A stretch of DNA of 64,000 bases from Tanytarsus gracilentus (Eukaryota > Arthropoda > Insecta > Diptera > Chironomidae). Numbering within the stretch: the stretch's first letter is position 1; each line of letters begins with the position of its first letter. This document shows positions 44,320 to 56,900 of this stretch, one piece after another. A program made the position numbers and the translations under genes. The notes beneath the pieces are model-generated. The model worked only from the letters and a program-made list of their open reading frames with translations. It searched no databases and was not told the DNA's origin. Where the stretch lies: contig JAXRKN010000021.1 in assembly GCA_038502055.1 (NCBI GenBank), positions 124,001 to 188,000 on the forward strand, given 5' to 3'.

Positions 44320-45295
44320 ATGTCGCTCGTGCGAGATACCAGCAAATGTTTTTCAGAACTACCCGACAGTCTCCTAGAAATTATTTTTTCGTTCTTAAGT
44401 CTTGCCGATATTGCGAATAGTGCGAGAGTGTGCAAAGTAAGTGAAATCGATAAGGAAAAATCGATAAATCCTGTGATGGAAATTTTTAAGGAAGAAAAAT
44501 TATTTTTTTTTAAAAAATGATATTAATTTTTATGGACCTAAAACTGAAAATTTAAAAAAAATCACACAAAAAATTTGAAATTTAAAAGTTAAAAATTAAA
44601 AACCATTAAAAAATCTTCCACAACTTTTTAAGGCATGGAATCGTTATCTCGCCGACGAAAACAATGACATATGGCGACTTCAATGTCTTCGTAAGCTCTC
44701 AGAAAAAGCCCTGAAGTCTGACATTCTCCTCTCAGTACCAACTTACAAAGCAAAACTTCGAGCCTTTTATCATGCCTGGAATCCGCTCGATTCATCACGT
44801 CACATCTACATAAAACCGAATGCCTTTACACTCCATAGAAATCCGGTCGCACAATCAACCGACGGTGCACGCGCTAAAATTGGCTTCGAGGCTGGCCGTC
44901 ATGTGTGGGAAATAATGTGGGAAGGACCACTAGGTACGGTCGCAATTGTTGGAATTTCAACAAAAGACGCAATTTTACAATGTCACGGCTATGCGCCACT
45001 ACTCGGATGGGACGATCAAAGTTGGGGTTGGAACTTGGTCGACAATTATCTTCTTCATAATGGCGATGCTGGAAATTTTCCGCTTCTTACGAATGCACCA
45101 AAATATCAAGTTGGAGAAAAAATTAAAGTAATTTTAGACTGTGAATCGCATTGCTTAGCGTTTGAGAAAAATAATGAATTTCTTGGTGTCGCTTTTCACA
45201 ATTTACCCACAAAAAAACTATATCCAACTGTGACGGCGGTTTATGGAAACACTGAAGTGTCAATTGTGTATTGTGGATATCCGTTTGATGGATAA
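44320..45295 (+). CDS. Fsn: F-box/SPRY domain protein 1 (FBXO45 / Fsn)
   Basis: Substrate receptor of the atypical ubiquitin ligase with Highwire/PHR, controlling synapse growth. 259 residues from exons 44320-44436 and 44633-45295. The F-box starts at L-P-D-S-L-L-E-I-I-F-S-F-L. The SPRY domain covers about residues 95-259, with G-R-H-V-W-E-I-M-W-E-G-P-L-G-T-V-A-I-V-G and G-W-D-D-Q-S-W-G-W-N-L-V-D-N. Length and domain order match the family. Confined to a 976-base locus just upstream of the DUF1091 cluster. Confidence 0.96.
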
Positions 45296-45381
45296 TATGT
45301 GCAATAAATTTTATTTTCGATTAAGTAATTAAAAATTTCCAGAAAATAAAATATTATTTTCATCAAAACTTTCAGTCGAAA

Positions 45382-46310
45382 ATGTTGAGCGTGAAATATT
45401 TTTTCTATTTAAATATTTTAACGATTTCAACCAATTCTGAAACACTCTCTGAAGTTATTTGGGATTTTAAGTCATTCGAATGTCAACTGAGTCCAAAATA
45501 TTATGTTCAAAATTACACTTGCTATGCCAAGAAAGCTTTTCGAGGTTCGCCCGGAACACTAAATGTATATTTTTATTTACTTCAACAACTGGATTCAATT
45601 ATTGTGAGCAAATTCAACGAATTTATTTAAATTTTCATTATTTTTTTTTCAGAATCGCTTTACGTTTTTCTTCAACGATCGAGGAACTTTTCGTGAGGTT
45701 TTTCGTTCGCCATTTGTTGATTATTGCAAAGTGTCTGATTTGGCTAAAGAAAGCATTTTAATGAGTCAGATTTATAGACTCGTCAGAAAAGCTTCGAAAG
45801 TTTTAGTTCAGCCTTGTCCATATAAGGTTGGGGTGAGATTGATGTTTAAAATTTTTAAAAAAAATAAGAAGGTGGTTCAAATTTCATACTTCAAAATATT
45901 TTTTCAGAATCTGGAAAAATTTGAATTAATCTGCTTATTTTTTTACCTGCGTGGGAATTGAAAACCGTTGGGGACGTAAATTTAAATAAAAGTATACTTT
46001 TTGTATACAATTGTCGATTGGAAATACGTTGGATTTAAATTTTATTTGTATGAGGATTTTTTGAATTTTAACGGTAACATTAGGGCATGTCCCACGCAGG
46101 ATTTTTTAAAGTACATCTCCGTTATTTAATTCAAAATTATTTTTAAAGCTCTATGAAGATTACAACATGACTTTTAAAGCTTCGAATCTCAACATTTTCA
46201 ATTCAGGACAGTATAAAATTACTTTAAATTATTTTGAATCAGAAAATGGACTAATGTTTGCGAATTTCACTGCAGTCGGAAGTGTCAGAACTTTAAAAAA
46301 GAATGGATAG
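45382..46310 (+). CDS. DUF1091 secreted protein, tandem copy 1
   Basis: 187 residues from exons 45382-45603, 45653-45832 and 46149-46310. Signal peptide, F-E-C near residue 35, D-Y-C after the second exon start and a C-P-Y-K-V-G motif before the last intron: the Cys framework of DUF1091, a fly family of secreted ML/MD-2-like proteins (family knowledge). The last intron is 316 bases because MITE copy 4 is inserted in it. Exon lengths match those of the two copies downstream, but the sequence is the most diverged. TTTCAGTCG just before the ATG may be an Inr. Function unknown; roles in chemosensation have been proposed for relatives. Confidence 0.85.
45946..46100 (+). mobile_element. MITE family A, copy 4 (155 bp)
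   Basis: Same orientation as copy 1, ends CCTGCGTGGGAATTG and ACATGCC/CATGTCCCACGCAGG type. Internal deletion after ATACGTTGG. The flanks TTTTTTTA and ATTTTTTA differ at one base of eight. Inside the last intron of DUF1091 copy 1. Confidence 0.92.
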
Positions 46311-46462
46311 TAAAAAAAAATTTTAATAAAGTAAAAATGTTATCAAATTTTCAATCAAGAGTAAATGTTATTGCATTAATTCACTTCCATGGCAAATAAT
46401 TTTTATAATTTTAGTCATTAACTTGTTACCTCTGAATTTGAACGCAATTATCCATTTTCAAC

Positions 46463-47165
46463 ATGATTTTTGTATTCATTTTTACTTTTTTATTTTTAAG
46501 TACTTTTGGCTCACAAAATAAATCGAAATCGTTGAGTGAAAATTCAGTTTTCGTGAAATCGTTCGATTGTTTTTTTAATGAAGAATTAAAAGAAAAATTT
46601 ATTTATCCAAATGAAAGTTGCACAGTTAAAGTTTATAATCGAAAGTTGACAATGGTTGACTTTTATTTGGCATTGCGAAAACCAGTTCATAAAATGTTTG
46701 TGAGTGTTGAAAAATAAATTAAACAGAATTATGAAAATTTCCTAAACACTTATTGTTAATAAAATAAATTAAGGTCGTTGGCAGCATCTCATTTTTGGAT
46801 AGTACATTTAGTCGTGAAGGCATTCGAACACCTCGACTTGAGCTCTGTCAAGTTGGCAAATTAATTGCTGGGAATGCACTACTTAATCAACTGGCTATAA
46901 CTGCAAAGGAGAGTTTTGGTGATTTAATACACGATTGCCCTTATGAAGGGGTAAATTTAATTTATATTGCATATTTTAATTAATTAAGTTAAATTTTTGG
47001 CAGGAAGTTTCAAGATCGAACATCACCTTTAAGAGAAGCAAAAATTCACCACTTGCACGTTACCCAGCCGGACTTTATAAATTTACAATTTTATTTTCAA
47101 CGAAAGAAAGTGAACTTCAGATGGGCAACATCACTGTGATTGTCAAACTTTGGAAAGTTGTTTAA
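46463..47165 (+). CDS. DUF1091 secreted protein, tandem copy 2
   Basis: 191 residues from exons 46463-46699, 46774-46950 and 47004-47165, all phase 0 junctions. Signal peptide of about 18 residues, F-D-C and S-C-T in the first exon, R-T-P-R-L-E-L-C in the second, and D-C-P-Y-E-G at its end. The last exon begins E-V-S-R-S-N-I-T-F and contains P-A-G-L-Y-K. It is closest to copy 3 (I-R-T-P-R-x-E-L-C, C-P-Y-E-G, Q-M-G-N-I-T), so these two are the younger pair. Probably secreted; ligand unknown. Confidence 0.9.
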
Positions 47166-47442
47166 TAATTTTATGAAGCAATTAAAAAATTATTCAAATT
47201 TAATTTAATTTTATATAAAAATAAAAGTTTGTGAATTTTTGTGAATTCGGTTTATTATACAAATTTTTGAATAAAATTCCAAAATAAAAATTTATTGTTA
47301 ACTCATCAAATTTAATAAGTTTATCGTAATTTAGATTTCACTCGGAAGTTCAAAGTTGTCCATTAATGACTCAAAAAAATTATTAAATAAAATTTAGTCA
47401 ACAATCAACCACCACCAAGTTAACTTTAAATTTATTTTTGTG

Positions 47443-48190
47443 ATGTTAATTTTTGTCATATTTCCGTTAATTTTAAACTTTTATGCATCACAAGTCAAAA
47501 GTCAAAATCTAACCAAGTCGAATGACAATTTAATGTTTTTTAAATCCTTCGAATGTTTAGTTAATGATGAGTTGAAAGAAAAACATGTTTACAATAATTT
47601 CAGTTGTTTTGCAAAAATTTACAGTCGAAAAATTTCAACTCTAAATTTTTACGCTGTGTTTAAAAAACCAATCAACAAATTATTTGTGAGTTTTTAATTT
47701 TCATAATTGATAAATTTAATAATGTTCCTAAAACTGAAAACTTGATGAAATTTGAGTTCCTCAGGCAATAAAATAACCTCAATTAATTTATTTGTTCACA
47801 CAGGCAATTACAAGTTTCAACTTTTTGGAAGGTTCAGCATATCGTGAAGTAATTCGAACGCCGCGAGTTGAACTTTGCAATTTGGGAAAATATGCGAGCG
47901 GAAATGCTTTTTTGATGCATTGGATGAATTTGTTCAAAAAGAACTTGGGAAATTTGATTCATGAATGTCCTTACGAAGGGGTGAGCTTAAAAATTAAGTT
48001 TTAAACACAGATTTTTTAATTATAATTTCAGGTACTTGAAGGTGTCAACATTACACTCACTAGATCTAAAAATGCTTCTCTTCCATATCCACCTGGTGTT
48101 TATAAAAGTGTGACCATGTTTTCAGTTAAAGAAAATGTACAACAAATGGGAAATATCACAATTATAACAAAAATATGGAAAATTACTTAA
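47443..48190 (+). CDS. DUF1091 secreted protein, tandem copy 3
   Basis: 192 residues from exons 47443-47685, 47804-47980 and 48032-48190. The first in-frame ATG is 47443; the open frame reaches one GTG earlier, which is not used. Signal peptide, K-S-F-E-C, I-R-T-P-R-V-E-L-C and H-E-C-P-Y-E-G are all present, with N-glycosylation sites N-I-T and N-A-S. Exon 2 is exactly 177 bases as in copy 2. Confidence 0.9.
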
Positions 48191-48386
48191 ATCCAGAGAT
48201 GAAAACTGTAAAAATTATAATCAAGGACTTCAAAGTTGACAATTAAAAAGTTTTTCTTTAATTTTAAAAGTTTATTTACTTTTTAATAAAAACAGTCTTA
48301 TTAAATATAAATTTTCAAAATTTCTTCACATTTTTATTTCTAATTTTTTTATAACAAATTTTTATTTACAAAATCTCATTGAATGT

Positions 48387-50616
48387 TTAATAAATCATTC
48401 CAGGATGGACGGCTCTCTGAAAGTAAACATTTGGATTGCTGCTCATCGTCTGTTCGAGCGTCGTGTAGACATTTGAGTCATCTTGCATAAAAAGACCTGC
48501 AGGGAAATAGAAAAAAATAAATATGGAAATTGACAAAAATTAGCTACACCAAAAAATATCAAGGGAGTGACACTCATTCACCTTCTTTGTAAAAAAAACT
48601 ATTGAAATTTTTTAAAATCCCATTTCTAACCTTGATAATGAGGCGGTGGCTGTTTATGCGTGTAATAATACAATGGTGACATATGATGATGTGAATAATG
48701 GTGCGAATATGGCGGTGTGTAATATGACATAGGAATAACGAGTGCATAATCTGCAAATTTATACAGTTTGATGAATTTTATGAAGCGATCGTGAAAAATT
48801 CAGGCAAAATGATTTATTTAAATTATGAATTGCATTGATGTTAGTGAATTCAAAGGCTGGTTAAGTTTTTTTTTCGAATTTCCCAATATTTCGGATTTAA
48901 TTCAAATTAATTAAATATTTATGAATCATTTGACCTTAATTTAATTTTTTTAAAAATATTTTGCAAAAATCCACCTGACAATTTTAATTTTCTTAAAAAA
49001 TCACTCACCACCACCAAGCGTAGTCACAGCTTGTTGATGTTTACTGCTAACTTCATTGCCACTCAAATTTCCCTTCCCACCGATATACTTGATCGGTTTA
49101 AAATGGAAGAAAGATGGTGAGTAACCAGATCCAGCACGTGAGCTGGCACTGAATCGCTCATCTCGATCCTCTACAAACATATCTTCTCTCCCCATGGCTG
49201 CAAGTTGTCGGCCTTTCGGCATGAACATTACAAGAAACACAATTATTGATGTTGCGAGGAGTGCAAAAGCTAAACAAGCGTCTTTGTGTCTTTCATGAAC
49301 AGCCATTCCGATTAATGACCACCCAAGCCAAATTGGAATCACTAGTGCGACAGCTAAACCTATGAATGTCGCTTCTCGGTAATTGTCGCGAATTCCGCGT
49401 GATTTGATAGCTAAAATTGCAACAATGACGATGAGAAGGTCGATGTAGATCATTGAAAGACGAAATTCACTGAATGAGGTTTTGCAGACCTAAAATTAAA
49501 TTAGAAATGTTATAAATAAAAATGATTTTTTTTAAATCTCAAGATTAATTTTTTCTAAAATAAATTAATTCTCACCTGAACCGTAAATCTCGCAGATTCT
49601 GTCGTAAAAATTAATCTCGCATAAGGCGAATCAGATAAGCTTAAAAAGTGAACAGCCGGTGGGGAAGTTATCAACCATTGGACGTTGATTGTGATTTGAA
49701 TCAGCACAGCAAAAAAGAGTAATAATGCCTGATAGGGAGCTGGTAGGTAAACTCCACTATTTAAACTTATCAGAAATATGCATTTAACTAAAAGTGACGC
49801 AAAAATTATCGCAAATGCAACGCCAGCTCCGAATCTTAAAGTTCCACATGAAAATGTTGTAGGTCGAGCTGTGAGAAGTGCTGAAAGTCCAGCACACGCA
49901 AAAAGACCAAGAAGCAGCATTTGACCAAGAAATAAGTGTCGACGATTTGGCGAAGTATTTCTTGTTTTACACAGCACAAAAATCTCAAAAGCCGCCATAA
50001 GTAGCATCGCAATTAAAGACAAAACAAGCGCTGGAATCACCCAATTTTCACCTCTCAAGCCATATTTAATTTCGAGTGTTTTTACATCCCTTCGAAGCAT
50101 TGTCGAGTTAACTGTTGGCTTTGCCGCAATCACAACTCCATGTTTGGTAATGTTTAGCTGTCGAACTGGCTTTGTTGAGTACACAGAGGACATTGGTGAG
50201 GGTGGAATGTCAAAAAAGTCTGTGAGCATTTCTAAACGTGCTTGAACGAGTGAAGATGAAGGCGAATTTAGCTGAAAAGTTTTATTAATTTGTGGCTCAA
50301 CCGATGACGGATATTTTGGCAATTCTGTGGTGCTAACTTCAACTTCTTTAGGTTCATCCTTTAATAACACCATAAATTTTTTATTTTCATGCTCATCAAT
50401 CGCAAAATAATCGTCGGATCGATGAATGTCATTAAAGTCATCGTTGAGATCATCATCAAAATGTTGCGTCGACTCTGTGGTCGTCGAGCTTGTCGTTGAT
50501 GTCTGAAAATTCCTCTTTAATTTTCCAATTCGATCGCCAAATTTTGGCGATGAATTAGCGACAGCGATTGTGGTCAGTGTGAGCGTGAGAAAAAGGTTGT
50601 TGCACCAAAGCTTCAT
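48387..50616 (-). CDS. Class C-type seven-transmembrane receptor (7tm_3), orphan
   Basis: 583 residues from exons 50616-49576, 49489-49009, 48750-48631 and 48496-48387. Signal peptide, then a Thr/Ser/Asp-rich extracellular part of about 180 residues with no Venus-flytrap ligand domain. Seven helices start at N-W-V-I-P-A-L-V-L-S. The F-S-C-G-T-L-R-F-G-A-G...L-L-V-K block is the TM3 signature of class C receptors, and helices 6-7 carry G-W-S-L-I-G. The cytosolic tail is rich in Tyr, His and Pro, and ends D-D-S-N-V-Y-T-T-L-E-Q...H-P-G-M-I-Y, which looks conserved and may bind adaptors. The short ectodomain suits GPRC5- or boss-like orphan receptors. I cannot name the fly orthologue with confidence. 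Confidence 0.82.
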
Positions 50617-50960
50617 TTCTTCTTTTTCTTATTTTGCTTTTACCGTTTAAACTTCTTTTCTTCTTTTCGAGGATTTCCGTTCTTGCAGATTATTGCGCTG
50701 CTTTTGTGTCTCGCTTTCTTATCAGCTCGAGCATCGCTCAAAGTGCAATGTACGAATGTCGGATGCGGATCATTTTCTTACGGCTGGAATGTCCGGGCCG
50801 AGATTTATAATGCAAAAGTCCCTTTTTTGCGGTACATTCTTATGCTTGCAAACTTCTGAGATTGCTGATAAATTCGAAGGCAGAAATTCCTTTTGTGCTG
50901 CGGAGACAAATTGCATATAATTTTTTTTCTTATTGTGCTCGGCAAGTTGCAGTTTGCTCG
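50617..50960 (-). promoter_or_regulatory. GC-richer 5' flank of the 7TM gene, likely 5' UTR
   Basis: The 300 bases upstream of the receptor ATG are clearly GC-richer than the desert beyond (e.g. GGCTGGAATGTCCGGGCCG near 50783). Likely untranslated exon and proximal promoter on the minus strand; no long ORF on either strand looks coding. Confidence 0.45.
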
Positions 50961-53900
50961 ATGATGGCTTAAGGTGAATTTTTTATTGTTATTTGTTCTT
51001 TTTATATTCGCTTTGTGGTTCTTCGATTAGAGGTTGTGGAATGATGATTTTTTAGAGCTAGAAAGAAAAGAAGATGGATTTTGAATAACAATTTTTTGCA
51101 TTGTTTAAAATACAGGATTAAATTTTTGAAATTAAGGTTTCAAATTTAACGGTTTTTGTTTTTTTGAAATTCAAAAAAATATTTCAGCGGGAAAATTTAA
51201 ATTTTTGAATAATCTCAAAAAAATCTCTCAAATTTTAATTCCTCCACTGCACATCATTGCACGCAAAATGAGATCTCGAATTTCGATTTTTAGAAATTTT
51301 CGAATCTCCTTTGAAGCGTGACATTAAATTAAGTCGGCTAGAAACAAGCGAGTTGAAGTAAATTTAACAAATTGATCGTTGATGTGTAAAAGCAAGAACA
51401 AAAATTTTGGCCTGAGGTGAGAAATTTAATTGACGATCGATTGGAAATTGCCTGGAGTTGGATTGAAAAGAGTTTGAGAATTATTTGAATAAGAAATTGA
51501 TTTAAAATAAGAGAACTATAAAAAAATTCAAATATTTCTTCTTTTTATTCTTCACGCCCTTGATTTTCTCGCTTTTTATTGACAGCTCTATTGGTTCACT
51601 TAGCTCTTCATCTCCAATTTTTCTCATCAATAACAAGCCGAGTAATCTCGCTACTTCACTTTGACTTAATCTTCACTTTTAATTTCAATCCATTGACTTT
51701 TTCTTCTTCTTTTTCTCATCTCATTAAAAATTTTATTGTTGAATATTTTTTTCATATTCTATTGTCTCGTTTTTGTGTACTTTTTCACTTTCAATTCTTT
51801 TTATTCAATTTTCACTTTCTGTTGACTTTGAAGATGAATTTTTATCTCTTCAGCTTCATTTGCTTCTTGTTGAATAAGTTTTAGTCTTGCTTAATTAGCA
51901 ATAAGTGGATTACGTGAAGAGTTTTTGTTCTTGTTTTTAGGGGGTTCAATCACTTTTTATTTGAGAAATTTAAAGGTGAGGAAAATTTATTATATTTTTA
52001 GCAATTTTTGGAGTTGAGAAACTTTTTTCAAATAAATATTTATAAAATTAATTTTTTTCTAATTTTTTAAAAACAATAATTTTAACTTTTGTAATTGAAA
52101 TGAGCGATAAGTTTAAAAAAAATGATTTTAAATGAAAATTTGATAATTTAAAAATAAATTTTTTTGAACTAGTTATTTTTAACTAAAGAAAAACCTAGTT
52201 CAAAACCTTCAAAAAATAAATTTTTTCTTCATAAATCCCATCAAATTAACAAAAACACTTAATATATTAATTTTCCAATCGTGTGGACATGCGACATAAA
52301 TACGAAACTAATGTGACAACACTTCACTAATGAAAGAGGAGCGATGATGAAAAAGAGCCGAAAAAGAAGCGGTGATATCTTCACGAGTGAGTCAATAATA
52401 AGAATAAAAGAAGGTAGACAGAATGAGATCAAAGAGAAATGTAAAAGAAGAGTTGAAAAAAGATGTTAGAAACGAGTTTGCGAATATGAGAGAAGAAATT
52501 TGAATAAAACTGCGACGGAAAAAATATTTTAAAACTTTTAAGACTTTTTTTTATAAATTTTAAAAAAGTTTTAATGAAAATTTGACACAAAGTTAATTTA
52601 GATTTTTTCATATTTTAAGTTTTAATTCTTAGGAAAAAAATACAAAAATGTCATTTTAAATTTTTAACCCTCAAATTCAATTTCTCACCTCAAAAATCTT
52701 ACAAAGGTGTGAAAAATTTTCCTCAAATCGAATTTAAATTTTTCACAATTAACTTCACTTGTGCCGGTGTCGAAAAATGTTCGACAATTTTAATTCTCAG
52801 CATGCAACTGAGTGCTTCGATTTTTACTAAACCTGTTTCTGACCCACAGCGAACGCACCGAAAATAAATTGATCAATTTTTCTTGCTCTTAATGTGAATG
52901 TGGTATGCAAGTGAGAGGATTGAACGAGAATGGGCGAAAAATAAAGAAGAAGAAACTTTTTTTGGGATTTAAATTGAAAATTTTTAAGTGAGACGTAAAA
53001 AAGAATTTTGTTTTTGTGAAGAATACAAAAAAGTTTAGAAATATTTTTGATTTTTTAAAAAATTAATTTTGAAACGATCAAAATTTTTTTTTAAATTTAT
53101 CTAAAAAAAATAAAGTTCTTCACTCAAATCTCAACTCGATTCCTCAATTAAATCTTCGCCACTTCCTCGATGAGTTTCAACTACATAACTCACCAATGAT
53201 CGATGTTGTTATGGCTTTTGCGGTTTTGTCCGGACAATTGAACTCTTTTATTGCTAACATAATTAAAGTGTTACCAAACACACAAAAAAGAGCATTTACA
53301 AGTTCCTCAATCATAAACATGAAAACGATCAATATTTGAATTTTAAAATTAATCAAATTATCGAAGAAAAAAGTGTGGAATTGGATCAGTAAAATTCGCG
53401 GTTGTAACTATGTTAAATAATTAAAACGGAAATTTGATAAATTTACAATTGGATATGCATGTCCATTATAATGCGGCTTATGTGGTGTAATAAGTGAGTG
53501 TTGATCTAAATTCAATATGAGTTAGTAAAGTTAAGTCATAAAATGAAGTAATTTATGTTGAATAAGATTATTTTATATGATTAAAGATTTTAAAGTTTAT
53601 TTAATAAAATTAAAGTTTTTAAGGAATTTTATTTGTTTTTTTTTAAATTTTTTTCTTGCTCTCACAAAATTTGCTCGTAAAGAGAAAAATCACGATTTTC
53701 AACTTCAGTAATGAAATCTCAATTAACTTACTGTAAAAAATATTTGCTAAAAGTTTCACTCAAATCTGAGAATTTCATGCTAAGAAAAACTCATAACTTG
53801 CGTCGTCTCATGTTCACTCAAAAAAGAGATTAACGTCACACGAGAATTTTTAAGAAAGACGACAAAGATTTTTGCACAGTTTAAACTAAAAAGAAAGCTC

Positions 53901-56900
53901 AGCTTAGTTGAGTGGAATCGATATGAAAATGGATTTAAGAGCCAAGAATTGGGTGCGGCACACCATTTGATATCGCTCAGCGTGATGGATTTAAATGATT
54001 AAAAATTAATTTCGAAATTAGAAATCGACATAAATTTTGTAAATTATTAAAATTTGCAGGAGATGAGAAATTAGTTTATAAAAGTTATTTTAAAGTAAAA
54101 AATTAATTTTAGATTAGAAACGTTCATCATCATCTAATTTTTCATAAACCCACCAACATCATCGAAACTCTTACTAAAATACTTCCGATCAGCTCTAATT
54201 GCAGCTCACTCGATTAAGCAATTTCATAATTTCTCATTAGAGCTCTAAATCACAACATATCGATGTGTGAATGCACAAAGCACGAAATAAAAAGAGCCGC
54301 GGGGTAATTTCTGCAGTTTGTGGTAATAAATTTTTTCTCTTTCCACACGCACTTTTCATGTTCTCTTCTCCATTTGATCGTGCACGATGATGCTAGAAAA
54401 ATTCCAATAATGAGCTCGCTTGGAGATTTTTTGAAGAGTGATTAATTAAAATGATTTTTTTAATGCTGCGAGATTTTTAAGTGAATGAACTGAAGTAACA
54501 AATTAAATTTCATCCCTTTCAGGCTTCTTTAAAATTATAGACTTCAATAGCAAGCAAACAAGGTTGCAAATTTGATAATTTTAATAATTTGTATCCCTAA
54601 AAAACATGAGCAACCACCTTATTATCAAATTTGTTCAGAACATAAAAAGTTGCATGCTTTTTCCTAGCGGCGTTTACTGTTCTTTGGCTTTATCAATTTT
54701 ATTCTTGTATAGAGAGAAAAAATATTTAATGATGTTGTTTGTTTTTGATAGTTTCAATAATGAAGGCTGAATTTGACAAATTATAACAAATTTTATTATT
54801 TTAGTATTAATAAAAAATTTGAAAATTTAAATTTTTGAAATTTTCCTCAAAACTTTGAAACCCTCTCAAATTTCCTAAATCCACACCATTTCTCCATAAA
54901 ATCAAATCCACACCTCATAAATTCACTTTAATTTCTTTTTATGGCATAATTTTTGCACCACACATTTCAACAAAGTGTCATCATCGTGTGTGAAGAAATT
55001 ATCCACGTTATGAATTCTTAATAATTTTTAGGTAGAAAAAATCTCACAGACTCCATGCAATAAATTTCTCATGCGCATTAATCATCATCGCATGTCGTAG
55101 TAAAAATTTTCAGCCGCGTGAGATCAGATCGAGATTTGAAGAGATTCTATGACTTGGATTTGAGTAAATTGTTGTTATGACTTGAGTTACAAAGTTGTTA
55201 GTTAATGGCGAGAAGAATGATGAAAAATTGTTAGCTTAATTATGATGAAATTGAGGATGATTTGGTTGGTTGAAGAATTTATAAAGTGACGATTTAAAAA
55301 ATTTTAAATTATTGAGAAATTGTTTTGAGAGATTTTATAAATAATTTTAGAATTTTAAAAAAATTTTGTTTTTTAATAAATTTTTAAAATTTGAAAATAA
55401 ATTTTCTTTTAAAAAATCTAAAAAATCTCTTTACATTTTCTCCCTTTCATTTTTCTCTCAAGCTTTATTAATAACTTTCCATATTTGGATATTTTTCGCC
55501 AATTTTTATTAAACCGCTTCATTGTGACCAACAAAAAATAAATACAGAAGTTAGTGTGAATTATTTACGCTGAATTTTTTATCGAAAATTTTTTGGTGAA
55601 CAATAAAAAAAAGTGAAAACATTTGCGGGAATTTTTGGGCGCTTATTAAAAATTGTCTTGAGAAGTGTTTTAAAAAATTTTAATTGCTGATAAAGCGATA
55701 AATAAAATTGTCGAGTGAGTGCGGAAGGTGATTGCGCAATGGAGCAAGTGCATTTTGAGAAGTTTTTTGAGTTATGAAATGATTTTGAGATTTTATCAAT
55801 TTTTATGCAATTGAAAATTGAAAATTTATTTTAAATTTTTTCGTGTCCAAAAAAAATAATTAAAATTTTTTGAGTTTTCATCAATCGATTTATTTTAAAA
55901 ATTTCTCGAACTTTTCTGTTCACATTTAATTTTACTCAACTCTCCAAAAATTTAATGATGTTCTCACAAACTTTTCAATTAAATTCAATTTAACGACTTG
56001 ATAAGAATCGACAATTTAAGTGCTTAATTTTTCCTTAATAAAATCACATTTTTAGTGTCATAATTGAATTAACTTAAAACTTGATCTAATTTCATTTAAA
56101 AAACGAACCAAAAACCTCCTTTAGACCACCATCAGATCATTTACAGTTTCTTCTTGTCATTATATTTTTTATGCGCTTTTTAAAAACCAAGAATGATATT
56201 TTATCGTATCAAATGAACGACATTTTTTTGGCCTGCCGTCGCTTTGGTTTTGGATTAAATTTCAAAATGAAAAATTCTTCTTTTTATTGGAATTCAGTTT
56301 TTGTGTCGAGTCTCTTTTGCATCATGTTTCGCGTGGATGGAAAAAAAAGAAATAAAAAATTGCATTTGGGTTTTAAATTTTTTTTAGAATTTTCAAATTT
56401 TTATATAAAAACTAACGAGGGCCTTCGAGGGGTTAAAACCCGTGACATTAAAATTAGGCGTTAAAGGCATCTTAAGAAAACTAGAAAAAAACATAGTTAG
56501 ATTTTATGAATATTTTACTGAATTAAGTACAATTTTTATTGAAAAACCAAAAAAAATTTAACAAAAAATTCAGCATTAAAATAATAAAACCTCAACTCTC
56601 ATCATTCCATCATTTAAATTTTTATTAATCAGCAACAATGTTGCACAACATAATAAAAGCATTACAGAATAAATTGCACATCTGCCTGATTTGATGTTAT
56701 TAAAAACTCATTTTTCGAATGCTTTCAAAGCGATCTCGAGGCATGAAAATCACCTGATGAATCAACTTACGGGTCATCATCATAAATTTTAAGTATGAAA
56801 GGAGGAATTTTTTATAAAGTGATGAATTCATGTGCATAATATGTCGAGATGAGGTGATTGATGTGGAGTAAAATGCATCAATTTTTTTATTATTCAGAAA

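Noticed and set aside
51579..51884. Phe/Leu-rich open frame in the gene desert
   Set aside because: Hydrophobic content reflects T-rich sequence; no plausible signal peptide architecture or splice partner.
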